In this document: in pieces, positions 53,667-63,383 of the stretch | Layout: each line of letters starts with the position of its first letter | Numbering within the stretch: position 1 is the stretch's first letter | From: Alkalihalobacterium alkalinitrilicum | Lineage (GTDB): Bacteria; Bacillota; Bacilli; Bacillales; Bacillaceae_F | Length of the DNA: 64,000 nucleotides | Assembly (NCBI RefSeq): GCF_002019605.1 | Contig: NZ_KV917368.1 | Location: 93,809-157,808, forward strand | Reading direction: 5' to 3' | Translations under genes and position numbers: made by a program | The notes under the pieces: generated by a model | What the model saw: the letters and a program-made list of their open reading frames with translations, nothing else | Databases searched by the model: none | What the model was told of the DNA's origin: nothing

Positions 53667-54407
53667 TCAATCTTTTAAACCGCGATAACGTGCTGTTGTG
53701 AGCTCTTTAATATAGTCTTCGAGTTCTGGCATATTTACATCTTTCGCTTGTTGTATCGCTAGCTCAATATCATAGGGAACTCGTACAAACTGAATTGAAA
53801 AGCTACTTAATTGCTCCGACTGATATTCTCCTTCTAAGATGGCATAAGATGCTTGCGTAATTTCTAATGGATTTCCGACACTACCACAATTAAATAATGT
53901 TTTTCCTTGTAAGTTTTGCACATAGGCATTATGAACATCACCATATCCGACAACATCTGGTTCTTTTTCACCTTTGATATTATCTGTTAGCTCGGAATTA
54001 TTAAATAACGACAATCGCTTATCTAGTTCATCCCAAGGCTGAATTCTTTCATATAAACTTCTAGGAGACGCATGGAATAAGCGAACGAGTCTGCCGCTCA
54101 TATAAAAATCAACAGAGAAAGGAAGCTGTTCTAGATAGGTCACCTGATCTTCCCTTAATTGTTGCTGATGCCAACGAAGTGTATCAAATTTTGTTTCCTT
54201 CGTAATAAAATCATCCCAGTTTCCCATTACGACAAGTTCACACGTTTCTTTTACTTTATCAATAGAATGACTAGAGTGAGGACCTTTTCCAACTAAATCA
54301 CCAAGACAAATAATGTGAGTAATATGACGCTTGTTAATATCCTCCAAAACAGCATCCAACGCAGGTGTATTTCCATGTATATCTGATATAACTGCAATTT
54401 TATCCAT
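53667..54407 (-). CDS. metallophosphoesterase (calcineurin-like)
   Basis: This 246-residue two-metal phosphoesterase has DIHGN (D8, H10), GDLVGKGP, the GNWDD variant of GNH/D, H in LFHASPR and GYGDVH in place of GHTH near residue 157. It belongs to the YfcE/PrpE-like class that acts on phosphodiesters or nucleotides. SD GAAAGGAG lies before ATG 54407. Repeat copy G separates it from the protease gene upstream. Confidence 0.88.
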   Translation of the reverse strand: MDKIAVISDIHGNTPALDAVLEDINKRHITHIICLGDLVGKGPHSSHSIDKVKETCELVVMGNWDDFITKETKFDTLRWHQQQLREDQVTYLEQLPFSVDFYMSGRLVRLFHASPRSLYERIQPWDELDKRLSLFNNSELTDNIKGEKEPDVVGYGDVHNAYVQNLQGKTLFNCGSVGNPLEITQASYAILEGEYQSEQLSSFSIQFVRVPYDIELAIQQAKDVNMPELEDYIKELTTARYRGLKD

Positions 54408-54430
54408 CGTATCTCCTTTCCCACTTATCT

Positions 54431-54481
54431 AATTATCCCGTTAAACTGGCGCTAAGATTCCCACTGAATGAAATTACTTTA
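54431..54481 (+). repeat. modular intergenic repeat, copy G (minimal form)
   Basis: TTATCCCGTTAAACTGGCGC, then ATTCCCACT, and ACTTTATT near the end. This retains only the two ends of the family and could be a deletion product. Confidence 0.5.
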
Positions 54482-55279
54482 TTGAGTAATCACTTTTTCT
54501 AATTCCTCGTTTACGTATTGAATTGGTATAGCTAACCCGACTGAGTCTTCATCATCCATTAACCGTGGAATCGTACGTGCATAAACTACACCAATCACTT
54601 TTCCATTTTCGTTGATAACGGGACTACCGCTATTACCACTATAAATAGGGGCAGAAATTTTTAACACATGTAAGCGCTCTTCGTTTTCTACTATTTGTCC
54701 GTCTGTCACGATTTGTGAGTGCATTAATGGATTCCCGATAACATAAATGTTGTCTCCAATCGAACCACTTTTATCGTCTAACGTCAGATAGGGGACATCA
54801 CTAGTAGAAACCTTTACAAAAGCAAGGTCTAATTCCTCATTTGAGTCAATGATTGTTCCTTCATATAAATCACCATTTGGAAAGCTCACCACGAGTTGGC
54901 CTTTACCGTCAATCACATGATGATTTGTAATGATCATCCCATCAGGTGAGACCGAGAATCCAGTTCCTCTTGACTGATTCCCTTGGATAGTAACGACTGC
55001 CTCTTTATACCGTTGGATATCTTCTTGTTGAGAAAGCTCATTCGACGAACGTAAAAACTGAAGAGCATCTAAATTAAACATATTTAACCAGACACCTAAC
55101 ACATTGATAACTAGGAAAAAGGAAATGCCGATAGCGATCGTTTTGATAACAAATGCTTTACGCTTTTTTTGTTTTTCAATAACTTCTGGGTCTTCTTCCT
55201 CTTCTTCAAACAAGAAGTCCTCTGGTGAGGGTTCCTCAAATTTATTTTCTTCTACATTCTCCTGATCTCTATCGCTCAT
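54479..55279 (-). CDS. membrane-anchored HtrA-like serine protease, no PDZ
   Basis: This 266-residue protein has an acidic cytoplasmic N-terminus (residues 1-40), one membrane helix (about 42-66) and a trypsin-like domain outside the cell. The catalytic triad is H121 (NHHVID), D151 (ELDLAF) and S217 (SGNSGSP). The PDZ domain of classical HtrA/DegP proteins is absent, so this is a minimal trypsin-like member. It probably degrades or senses misfolded proteins at the membrane. SD AAGGGTGGAGG precedes ATG 55279. Confidence 0.88.
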   Translation of the reverse strand: MSDRDQENVEENKFEEPSPEDFLFEEEEEDPEVIEKQKKRKAFVIKTIAIGISFFLVINVLGVWLNMFNLDALQFLRSSNELSQQEDIQRYKEAVVTIQGNQSRGTGFSVSPDGMIITNHHVIDGKGQLVVSFPNGDLYEGTIIDSNEELDLAFVKVSTSDVPYLTLDDKSGSIGDNIYVIGNPLMHSQIVTDGQIVENEERLHVLKISAPIYSGNSGSPVINENGKVIGVVYARTIPRLMDDEDSVGLAIPIQYVNEELEKVITQ

Positions 55280-55397
55280 TTAGACCTCCACCCTTTATAA
55301 ATACTATTCATATCATACCATTTTTATTAGACAAACAGAATTGATCATCATCGCTTTAACGGAAAGAATGTCCACTTCAACATCGTGCGTGTGTGTA

Positions 55398-55435
55398 AAA
55401 GAAAAAGAGACGAAAACAGTGTGATTTCCGTCTCT
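55398..55435 (-). terminator. terminator for the U32 gene on the minus strand
   Basis: AGAGACG (55406-55412) pairs with CGTCTCT (55429-55435), with inner A/T pairs. On the minus strand a T-rich run follows. It lies beyond repeat copy D. Confidence 0.65.
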
Positions 55436-55442
55436 AAATATC

Positions 55443-55641
55443 ATGTTATCCCGCAACAACTGGCAGTAATACTCCACTTCAAGACTTCGAAGAATTATAG
55501 AAGGATAAGTGGGGGGATAAACTGCCAGAAACAACTAAATGACCTAAATGAACACAGATTAAATGCGCCACATCCTGTGGACCTCAACTACCATCAGTGG
55601 GGGAAGAGGAAAATCCCTCACTGTGGAAGTTTCACTTTATA
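55443..55641 (+). repeat. modular intergenic repeat, copy D (long composite form)
   Basis: It starts TTATCCCGCAACAACTGGCA, has CTCCACTTCAAGACTTCGAA and AAGGATAAGTGGGG, then an inserted module (GGATAAACTGCCAGAAACAA, TAAATGAACACAGATTAAAT, CACATCCTGTGGACCTCAAC). It closes with GTGGGGGAAGAGGAAAATCC and TTTCACTTTAT. The insert resembles copies E and F. It fills most of the 55280-55701 gap. Confidence 0.88.
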
Positions 55642-55701
55642 CGATTTTTCTCCACAGTATCCCAGATCGTTAGTGGAGTATACTGGATATTTTATTCTAC
55701 T

Positions 55702-56517
55702 TTATTTCTTAATTAGTTGCCCTCGTGTAACGCCAAGCTGATTCGTTGCCTTTAACTCTCTCCATACACTACTTCCAGACCGCTTTCCGTCTAAAGCTTC
55801 ACGGTATAACGATAGAACTTCTATTACTTTTTCGCCTGTTTCTTCTAGAAATTCAACGCGATAATGTTGAATACCTAATTGTAAAAATTGGGGTAAATAT
55901 TCAGCTCCAGATTGCTCAATTGCATTATATACTGTGTTTCTACAACCAATATCGACACGAACAGGGTGTGAAAAACCAACACGGTCTTGTAAAGAAATGC
56001 GATGCTCTTCACAAGGACGTCCGCAGTTTGTAAAATCGGTTCCTTCACTTAAGAAGGTACAATACACACAATGTTCTGTATGGAACATCGGTAAATGCTG
56101 ATGAATAACAAGCTCCATTTGATCAGTTGGAGCCATCTCAAGCATTTCGACCATCTGTTGGATGTTTAAATCATAAGATGGTGTAACGCGATCTAACCCA
56201 CGTCTTAAGAATAGTTCTGCCGCCTTATGATTAGCGATATTTAATGAAAAATCACCAAAAAGCGGCAGATTGATTTGTTGAGAAGTATAATACTGAACCG
56301 CTCCTAAACTTCTTACAAGAATGGCATCAGGTTTTGCTTTTAAGATACCGTTTAAGATTCCATTTTCACCTGGCATATGAATACGCGGTGTTGCAAGGGC
56401 GATCGGCTTATTATATTTTCTTGCTACTTTTACTGCATCAGGATAATCGGTCGTAAACTCAAAGTCTGCATAGACATAATGAACGTCTGTCTGACAAGCA
56501 GCTTCTACTTGTTCCAT
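55702..56517 (-). CDS. U32 peptidase family, C-terminal part of a frameshifted gene
   Basis: This 271-residue reading frame continues the U32 protein begun by the gene directly upstream. Before its ATG the same frame reads KITNSELIALCRT, which matches the usual joint in full-length proteins. It includes YVYADFEF, LATPRIHMPGE, HCVYC and FTNCGRPCEEH (cysteine motifs), and a C-terminal U32 domain end. It lacks an SD of its own. It should be read with 56550-58187 as a single broken gene of about 830 residues. Confidence 0.75.
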   Translation of the reverse strand: MEQVEAACQTDVHYVYADFEFTTDYPDAVKVARKYNKPIALATPRIHMPGENGILNGILKAKPDAILVRSLGAVQYYTSQQINLPLFGDFSLNIANHKAAELFLRRGLDRVTPSYDLNIQQMVEMLEMAPTDQMELVIHQHLPMFHTEHCVYCTFLSEGTDFTNCGRPCEEHRISLQDRVGFSHPVRVDIGCRNTVYNAIEQSGAEYLPQFLQLGIQHYRVEFLEETGEKVIEVLSLYREALDGKRSGSSVWRELKATNQLGVTRGQLIKK

Positions 56518-56549
56518 CGTACGACATAAAGCGATTAACTCACTATTTG

Positions 56550-58187
56550 TTATTTTTCGTGAGTGATTAGTACTTGCTGAAACAGTATTTTTTTTTCATT
56601 TATTTTATATTGACGGGGCTGTTCTCGAAGTTGTAGTAATTGATCAGCTGCCACACGACGCATGCGATTAAGTTCTTTTACAGGGACAATTAATACATCT
56701 TCTAATTTGAGCTCTAAATAGCTCAATTCAAAGATCGTTCCGCCTAAACGACCCCATTGTTCAGCTAAATACTCTTTCGTTAATGGGCGTTTCACCGCTT
56801 TCTCAAGTTCAACTTCTGAACGAACAATAACAGAATGACCATTTACAACGTCCGTCCATTTAGTCACAAGAGGTTGGCCCATTTCACCAGTTGCTTCGAT
56901 AGTGACAGGGAATAGTTGATATGTTAATTCACCTTCATACGTTTTACGAAGACGATTTTCAAGTTCTTGGTCACTTGTTTTCCAAATTTTATTACCGACT
57001 TTAACCTTCGTTAAATTCACATCGTGACGTCCAGGGACAATTTCAATTAAACCAGAAGGAATTTCACCTGCCACTTTTTCGCCACGTATACGAAGGTCAT
57101 ATACTCGGCCACCTTCTTCTTTTCCTTCAGGTCGACCTGCATCAAAAACAATGCCATCGCCACGTTTCAAAGGAGCTTCTAAGTCACAAATGACCGCATC
57201 TTTTAGTACTTTCTTAACAGTCCCTAAATAGACGCCGCGTTTTTTGGGGAATGTCCCATCTAGAAGTTTTTTATGATTAGTCCCTTCTAAAAACCCATGT
57301 GTGAAGCCACGACTAAAGCTTTGTTCTAATTCACGAATATCTTCAACAGAAGGGCGATAATCTGTTCCTGCCATATATTCATCAATCGCTTTACGATATT
57401 TACTTACAACATTGGCAACATACTCAGGAGATTTAAGGCGTCCTTCAATCTTAAACGATGATACGCCAGCTTCGATTAACTCTGGAACTAAGTCGATCGC
57501 TGCGAGGTCTTTAGGTGATAGAACATAAGCAATGTTACCCATTTCTTTTCGTTCACCATCAACGATTAAGTCGTAAGGGAGACGGCAAGCTTGTGCACAT
57601 TCCCCGCGGTTCGCTGAACGACCACCCCACATTTCAGACGTTAAACATTGACCAGAATAGGATACGCAAAGGGCCCCATGAACAAATACTTCTAGCGGCG
57701 TTTCGGTTTTATTCGAAATCGATTTAATTTGTTTTAAATTATTTTCGCGACCTAACACAACAACTTCAATGTCATAAGGAGCTAGGAACTCAACGGCTTC
57801 TGCTGATGTTACCGTCATTTGTGTAGAACCATGAATAGGGAAGTCTGGAGACATTTCACGAATCATTTGCATGAGTCCCATATCTTGTACGATTAGCGCA
57901 TCAACTCCAGCTTCTATACAAGCAGTTACTAATTGTCTTGCATCTTCTAATTCATTTTCGAATACTAAAATGTTAAACGTTACATATCCACGTACATTAT
58001 ATTTGTGTAAATATGCCATAATATGAGGGAGCTCTTCCATTTGAAAATTATCCGCGCGAACGCGGGCGTTATATTTTCCAATACCAAAAAAAACAGCATC
58101 TGCTCCATTGGCAACAGCTGCACGTAAACATTCCCAATTTCCAACAGGGGCTAATAATTCAACAGTTTTTTGTGAAAAAGGATTCAA
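56550..58187 (-). CDS. U32 peptidase family with DUF3656, N-terminal part of a frameshifted gene
   Basis: This 545-residue reading frame carries the U32 domain (VELLAPVGNWECLRAAVANG, VHGALCVSYSGQC, the cysteine run GECAQACRLPY) and a DUF3656-type middle. U32 proteins of this layout act in rRNA or tRNA base hydroxylation (RlhA, TrhP). The frame ends at 56550, right after an A tract (56553-56557 on the minus strand). Adding one A restores the frame into the following ORF. The start is TTG 58187 with AAAGGATG upstream. Whether the gene is broken, phase-variable or mis-sequenced cannot be told here. Confidence 0.85.
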   Translation of the reverse strand: MNPFSQKTVELLAPVGNWECLRAAVANGADAVFFGIGKYNARVRADNFQMEELPHIMAYLHKYNVRGYVTFNILVFENELEDARQLVTACIEAGVDALIVQDMGLMQMIREMSPDFPIHGSTQMTVTSAEAVEFLAPYDIEVVVLGRENNLKQIKSISNKTETPLEVFVHGALCVSYSGQCLTSEMWGGRSANRGECAQACRLPYDLIVDGERKEMGNIAYVLSPKDLAAIDLVPELIEAGVSSFKIEGRLKSPEYVANVVSKYRKAIDEYMAGTDYRPSVEDIRELEQSFSRGFTHGFLEGTNHKKLLDGTFPKKRGVYLGTVKKVLKDAVICDLEAPLKRGDGIVFDAGRPEGKEEGGRVYDLRIRGEKVAGEIPSGLIEIVPGRHDVNLTKVKVGNKIWKTSDQELENRLRKTYEGELTYQLFPVTIEATGEMGQPLVTKWTDVVNGHSVIVRSEVELEKAVKRPLTKEYLAEQWGRLGGTIFELSYLELKLEDVLIVPVKELNRMRRVAADQLLQLREQPRQYKINEKKILFQQVLITHEK

Positions 58188-58329
58188 GAGTGAATCATCC
58201 TTTCGTTTCTATCCAATAATTTTTAATAATTAATCATTACAAATAGACAAGAATTCGTTGTCACTTTATATATGGAACCTTTTAGAAGAAGTTCAACATA
58301 ATTAAAGTATTAACAAAGACTTTTCTATT

Positions 58330-58527
58330 TTAAACGAAAATCAGTGTATGTGTAAGCTTTTTTATTAGCTTCTTAAAGTATGCCAACAACGCCATCGCAG
58401 AATACGGGATCCGAGTGGAATTACCAACTTTTGCCAAGATGCAACCAACAAAGCGTTCGTCTTTTTCTGCTACTAGTATGGTCGAGTTTCCTTCTGTTAT
58501 AAACATGTTTCGGTAACAATTGTACAT
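58330..58527 (-). pseudogene. possible GNAT acetyltransferase fragment
   Basis: The frame contains STILVAEKDERFVGCILAK, typical of the middle of a GNAT domain, but lacks the acetyl-CoA loop. The rest is a Lys/Leu-rich run without pattern. No SD precedes 58527. I take it as a relic. The remainder of the 58188-58555 gap has nothing more I can support. Confidence 0.4.
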
Positions 58528-58555
58528 ACTAACGGTATTGAAAAAGATCTAAGGA

Positions 58556-58939
58556 GTGGTTATCATTTTTAAACATTTGAATCCTATCCTCATTAAAATG
58601 GCTATGACCATTATTGTATTACTAATTGTTATGTCGCTTGTCTATAACTACCCAGTATGGACACCAATTGGTATCGGCTTACTCGTTGCCGCTGTAAGTT
58701 ATTCTGTTGGGGATTTGTATATTTTAAAAATTTCAAATAACGTTATTGCTACTTTAGCAGATTTGTTCATCGCGACTTGGCTTATTTGGATCATTGGCCC
58801 GTTATTTCAAGGCTTGAGAATACCATTTTTTGTTGCATTTATTTCGGCTCTTCTCATCACAGGAGGGGAGTGGTTCTTCCATAAATACATGGTAAACTAT
58901 AGAAAAAATATTCACCACAACCCAAAATATCCTAATTAA
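58556..58939 (+). CDS. yndM: YndM family (DUF2512) membrane protein
   Basis: This protein of about 127 residues has four membrane helices. VWTPIGIGLLVAAVSYSVGD and NVIATLADLFIATWLIWIIG are features of DUF2512. The role is unknown; YndM is a conserved Bacillus membrane protein. The start is uncertain: GTG 58556 abuts the SD (AAGGAG), and an ATT at 58565 has better spacing. A structured terminator follows. Confidence 0.75.
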   Translation: MVIIFKHLNPILIKMAMTIIVLLIVMSLVYNYPVWTPIGIGLLVAAVSYSVGDLYILKISNNVIATLADLFIATWLIWIIGPLFQGLRIPFFVAFISALLITGGEWFFHKYMVNYRKNIHHNPKYPN

Positions 58940-58941
58940 TG

Positions 58942-59036
58942 AAAAAGAAGACTACCCTTTAGCTAGGCACCCTCCATAAAATGAGTTCTATCTATCATTA
59001 TTTATGGGAATGTCTGGTTTGGGGGTAGTCTTTTTT
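58942..59036 (+). terminator. terminator with long structured loop
   Basis: AAGACTACCC (58948-58957) pairs with GGGTAGTCTT (59023-59032), flanked by A and T runs. An inner CCATAAA/TTTATGG stem lies in the loop. Confidence 0.7.
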
Positions 59037-59103
59037 AATTCATTACGAGACGATAACTCTGTTTCAAGATATCTTTTATAAAATTTTATTAATAAGGTAG
59101 TTC

Positions 59104-60699
<1,596 letters not shown>

Positions 60700-60829
60700 T
60701 TATTTAAAACCCTCCAAAAACAATGTCAATAAAATTATACCATTAATTAGTTCGATTAAAAACTAATGTTCATTAAGAGTGATATCTTTAAATGATATCG
60801 AGGACATTGAACTTGAATACTATATATTG

Positions 60830-60994
60830 TCAAAGAATGATTTCTAAAATTCCTGAATAAACGCCAAGAACCACTTTTACACGTAATGGTGAAGAAGGAG
60901 AGAGTGCACGATCTCTATTTAAATAACCTGCAATGAAAATAAATGAGGCTAAAATTGCTACATTGGCAAACATTTTGTGGATATAATGATACAT
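60830..60994 (-). pseudogene. remnant of a 5TMR/LytS-type membrane sensor
   Basis: The 54-residue frame has MFANVAILASFIFIAGYLNR followed by LRVKVVLGVYSGILEIIL, a pattern typical of the first two helices of 5TMR_LYT-type sensors, often fused to GGDEF domains. It has no SD and stops abruptly. The rest of the sensor is missing. The remainder of the 60700-61217 gap shows nothing else. Confidence 0.4.
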
Positions 60995-61217
60995 TCGAAT
61001 TCAATTTTCGCTTTCTTTGGTTAACATACACTAATTTCTATTATAGCCATATCTTTCTTTTTTTATAAAAAGTTCTAATTACAAGTTGACAGGTAGGAAT
61101 TGTTTGAATAATATAGAATTATATAAATAATACGAGGGATTTAACTTTATGTATACTTGAACTTATACATTTGGTATATCATATAAGAATACTATGAATT
61201 AAAAGGGGATGGTTGTA

Positions 61218-61529
61218 ATGTTTAAAGCGGTACTGACAAATTTACAAAAAATGTTTGTTGATCACTATTCTTCAATGGTTGCGCCATATCATCTTTTATT
61301 CAATGAACAGTTTATGGAACGTTATACGTCGTTTTATTCGTGGAAGCAGTTTATTCGGAATAGTTACTTAGATGCCGAGAACATTCAAGCGATGATAGAA
61401 TCAAATAAAGAAGAGTGGGAACAATTTATTGTTAGAACGACACGTTTTAGCTCGTGGCGTGAAATGTTAGATAAGGCCGAAGAACAATACTTGTTAGAAC
61501 GACCGCCTGGACCGTATCAATATATGTAA
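61218..61529 (+). CDS. hypothetical protein of 103 residues
   Basis: ATG 61218 follows AAAAGGGG. The soluble, aromatic-rich product starts MFKAVLTNLQKMFVDHY and contains FYSWKQFIRNSYLD and FSSWREMLDKAEEQYLLERP, two similar W-containing helices that may be a duplicated unit. It ends in Pro/Tyr (PPGPYQYM). A terminator follows. The family is unknown. Confidence 0.65.
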   Translation: MFKAVLTNLQKMFVDHYSSMVAPYHLLFNEQFMERYTSFYSWKQFIRNSYLDAENIQAMIESNKEEWEQFIVRTTRFSSWREMLDKAEEQYLLERPPGPYQYM

Positions 61530-61532
61530 GAA

Positions 61533-61577
61533 AAAAAGCAAGACAACTCTTTTTTTTTTAAGTCGGTCTTGCTTTTT
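61533..61577. terminator. bidirectional terminator
   Basis: AAAAAGCAAGAC pairs with GTCTTGCTTTTT, with a poly-T loop, followed by a T run. Confidence 0.85.
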
Positions 61578-61580
61578 TGT

Positions 61581-62735
61581 TTACTTCTCAGAAAAAGACT
61601 TTATAGCACTTTGAGCGAGTAAGTGAAGGGTCGCATCGTCCATCGGGGGATTATGGAGTCCAGCTCGAACATCGCGATAGTAGCGCTGAAGCGGATTTTT
61701 CTCAGACAAGCTTCTTGCTCCAACAATGCGCATTGCTTTGTCAACGACAGTAATAGCCGAATTGGTCACGACATGTTTCACAGCAGCGAGGTCAGGAATT
61801 ATTATTGTTTTATCCTGTAATTGCTCCCATTTGTCTGCGACAGACAACAAAAAGTGCCGAGCTTGCATCAGCTCAAGTTCCATTTCACCAATGTGTCTTT
61901 GGATGTTCGGTAGTTCAATAATAGGATGGCTAAGGCTATTGGGTTGATAAGAATTGGCAAACTCAATTGCATAATGACTAGCAGCTTGTGCAATTCCTAA
62001 ATAGCAGGCAGGGATATGAAGCAACCAACCGTTTGCTCTTTGTTTAGGTCTTGCTGAAACAAATTCTAACAAGTGATCTTCACCAATTCTTACATCGTTG
62101 AGGATAAGATCATGACTTTCCGTTGCCCTCATGGCAATACTATCCCATGTTTCTTCAATCTGCACACCTAAAGTATCGCGTGGGATTAAAAACTCACCAA
62201 CATCCTCAGTTTTGTCTATCGATGCCGACACTAAAAAGTAATCGAGTACAGGAGCCATCGTCGTAAAGGTCTTTCTCCCGCTAATTCGCCACTGATTTCC
62301 TTCTTTATAAGCTGTTGTTTGCGGCTTGCCGCCACGAGTAGGTGAACCTGTTTGCGCTTCGCTAGCCGCACGGTTTAATAATGCATTATCATTTACTTTT
62401 TTCATGATTTCGGCGTATTTTTCTTTTGACCACGGACGGGTTGTTGCTAAATCTAAAATAATTCCGACATGCCAACCGATCGAAAGGGCAGTTGGTCCAC
62501 AGCCTTGAGCTAAACGCTCATGCAATAGGACAAATTCGTAAAGAGAAGCACCCTTGCCACCAAATTCAGTTGGTAGTGTTAAAGTTGTATAGCCGAATTT
62601 TTTTAAGTCATTAATATTTTCAACGGGAAAAGAACCTTCTTGATCATATTTTTGGGCTCGTTTTGCAAAAACATCTGCTAATTTAGCAATTTCATTAAAT
62701 TGTTGTTTTTGTTCTGTAGTTTTAAAAAATAGCAA
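61581..62735 (-). CDS. ydbM: acyl-CoA dehydrogenase-like protein YdbM
   Basis: This 384-residue acyl-CoA dehydrogenase-family flavoprotein resembles B. subtilis YdbM. It has TLTLPTEFGGKGAS near residue 55, the FAD-binding ISGRKTFTTMA in place of the usual SGxKxFxTN, and a C-terminal helical domain with a final YYRDVRAGLHNPPMDD. The catalytic base cannot be fixed by eye. It may oxidise an acyl or sulfur compound. The TTG start at 62735 has GGAGG 8 bases upstream. Confidence 0.85.
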   Translation of the reverse strand: MLFFKTTEQKQQFNEIAKLADVFAKRAQKYDQEGSFPVENINDLKKFGYTTLTLPTEFGGKGASLYEFVLLHERLAQGCGPTALSIGWHVGIILDLATTRPWSKEKYAEIMKKVNDNALLNRAASEAQTGSPTRGGKPQTTAYKEGNQWRISGRKTFTTMAPVLDYFLVSASIDKTEDVGEFLIPRDTLGVQIEETWDSIAMRATESHDLILNDVRIGEDHLLEFVSARPKQRANGWLLHIPACYLGIAQAASHYAIEFANSYQPNSLSHPIIELPNIQRHIGEMELELMQARHFLLSVADKWEQLQDKTIIIPDLAAVKHVVTNSAITVVDKAMRIVGARSLSEKNPLQRYYRDVRAGLHNPPMDDATLHLLAQSAIKSFSEK

Positions 62736-62801
62736 TCATACCGCCTCCAGTTCCTTACTTATTAACTACCACGAGATGGGTGAGATTGCAAACTTAAAGG
62801 T

Positions 62802-63314
62802 TCATGAAACAATATTTGTGTTAACATTGTCTTGAATTTTTCCCCTTTTTCCATCTAAATAACGAACCCCTTCAATGAATAACCGAACGATCCAAAACGT
62901 ACTAGAAAGGACCAATAGAGTATACAAGCTATTCCAGCCTTTACGGAACCGAACGAGATTAGTGTTTCTTTCAAGCCAGTGCTCAGCGATTGTCATCGGT
63001 ACACTAAATAAAAAGACACTTAACATTGTTTTTACTGGCTTCATTTTGTATGTGAATTGATTATATAGGACACAAGACAAAGGGAAGATAACATAAAGAA
63101 ATACAATATTTGAGTCAAACCAATTATTCATATATCGATTGGGATATTGCAAATATTTTTTCTTAATAACGGGTCCATCAATTAATGTAGAAATTAGCGT
63201 TTTAAATAAGTAAATGAGAAACCAATCCTTCAAGTCACCTTTTCGACGGAAAAAAAAAGCCAAACCACCGATTCCTAACATTGTTATTAAATTTAATATG
63301 TTTCTATCCTTCAT
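62802..63314 (-). CDS. CBO0543 family membrane protein
   Basis: This 170-residue membrane protein has three or four hydrophobic helices and the family features DWFLIYLFKTLISTLID, PNRYMNNWFDSNIVFLYVIF and PMTIAEHWLERNTNLVRF. CBO0543-type proteins are uncharacterised spore-former membrane proteins. A GGAGGTGG SD precedes ATG 63314. It lies between YdbM and a GMC oxidoreductase on the same strand. Confidence 0.75.
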   Translation of the reverse strand: MKDRNILNLITMLGIGGLAFFFRRKGDLKDWFLIYLFKTLISTLIDGPVIKKKYLQYPNRYMNNWFDSNIVFLYVIFPLSCVLYNQFTYKMKPVKTMLSVFLFSVPMTIAEHWLERNTNLVRFRKGWNSLYTLLVLSSTFWIVRLFIEGVRYLDGKRGKIQDNVNTNIVS

Positions 63315-63383
63315 ATGATATGACCACCTCCTTAATTATAAAATGTTCTTTTTTTATTAAAATTATGTTATTATCCAGCGCTC

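Noticed and set aside
53519-53701. Plus-strand ORF of 60 codons overlapping the phosphoesterase gene end
   Set aside because: No SD, ends inside the terminator and a real gene on the other strand.
23737-55641. A CRISPR array as an explanation for the intergenic repeats
   Set aside because: Copies are kilobases apart, of different lengths, and no cas genes or regular spacers are present.
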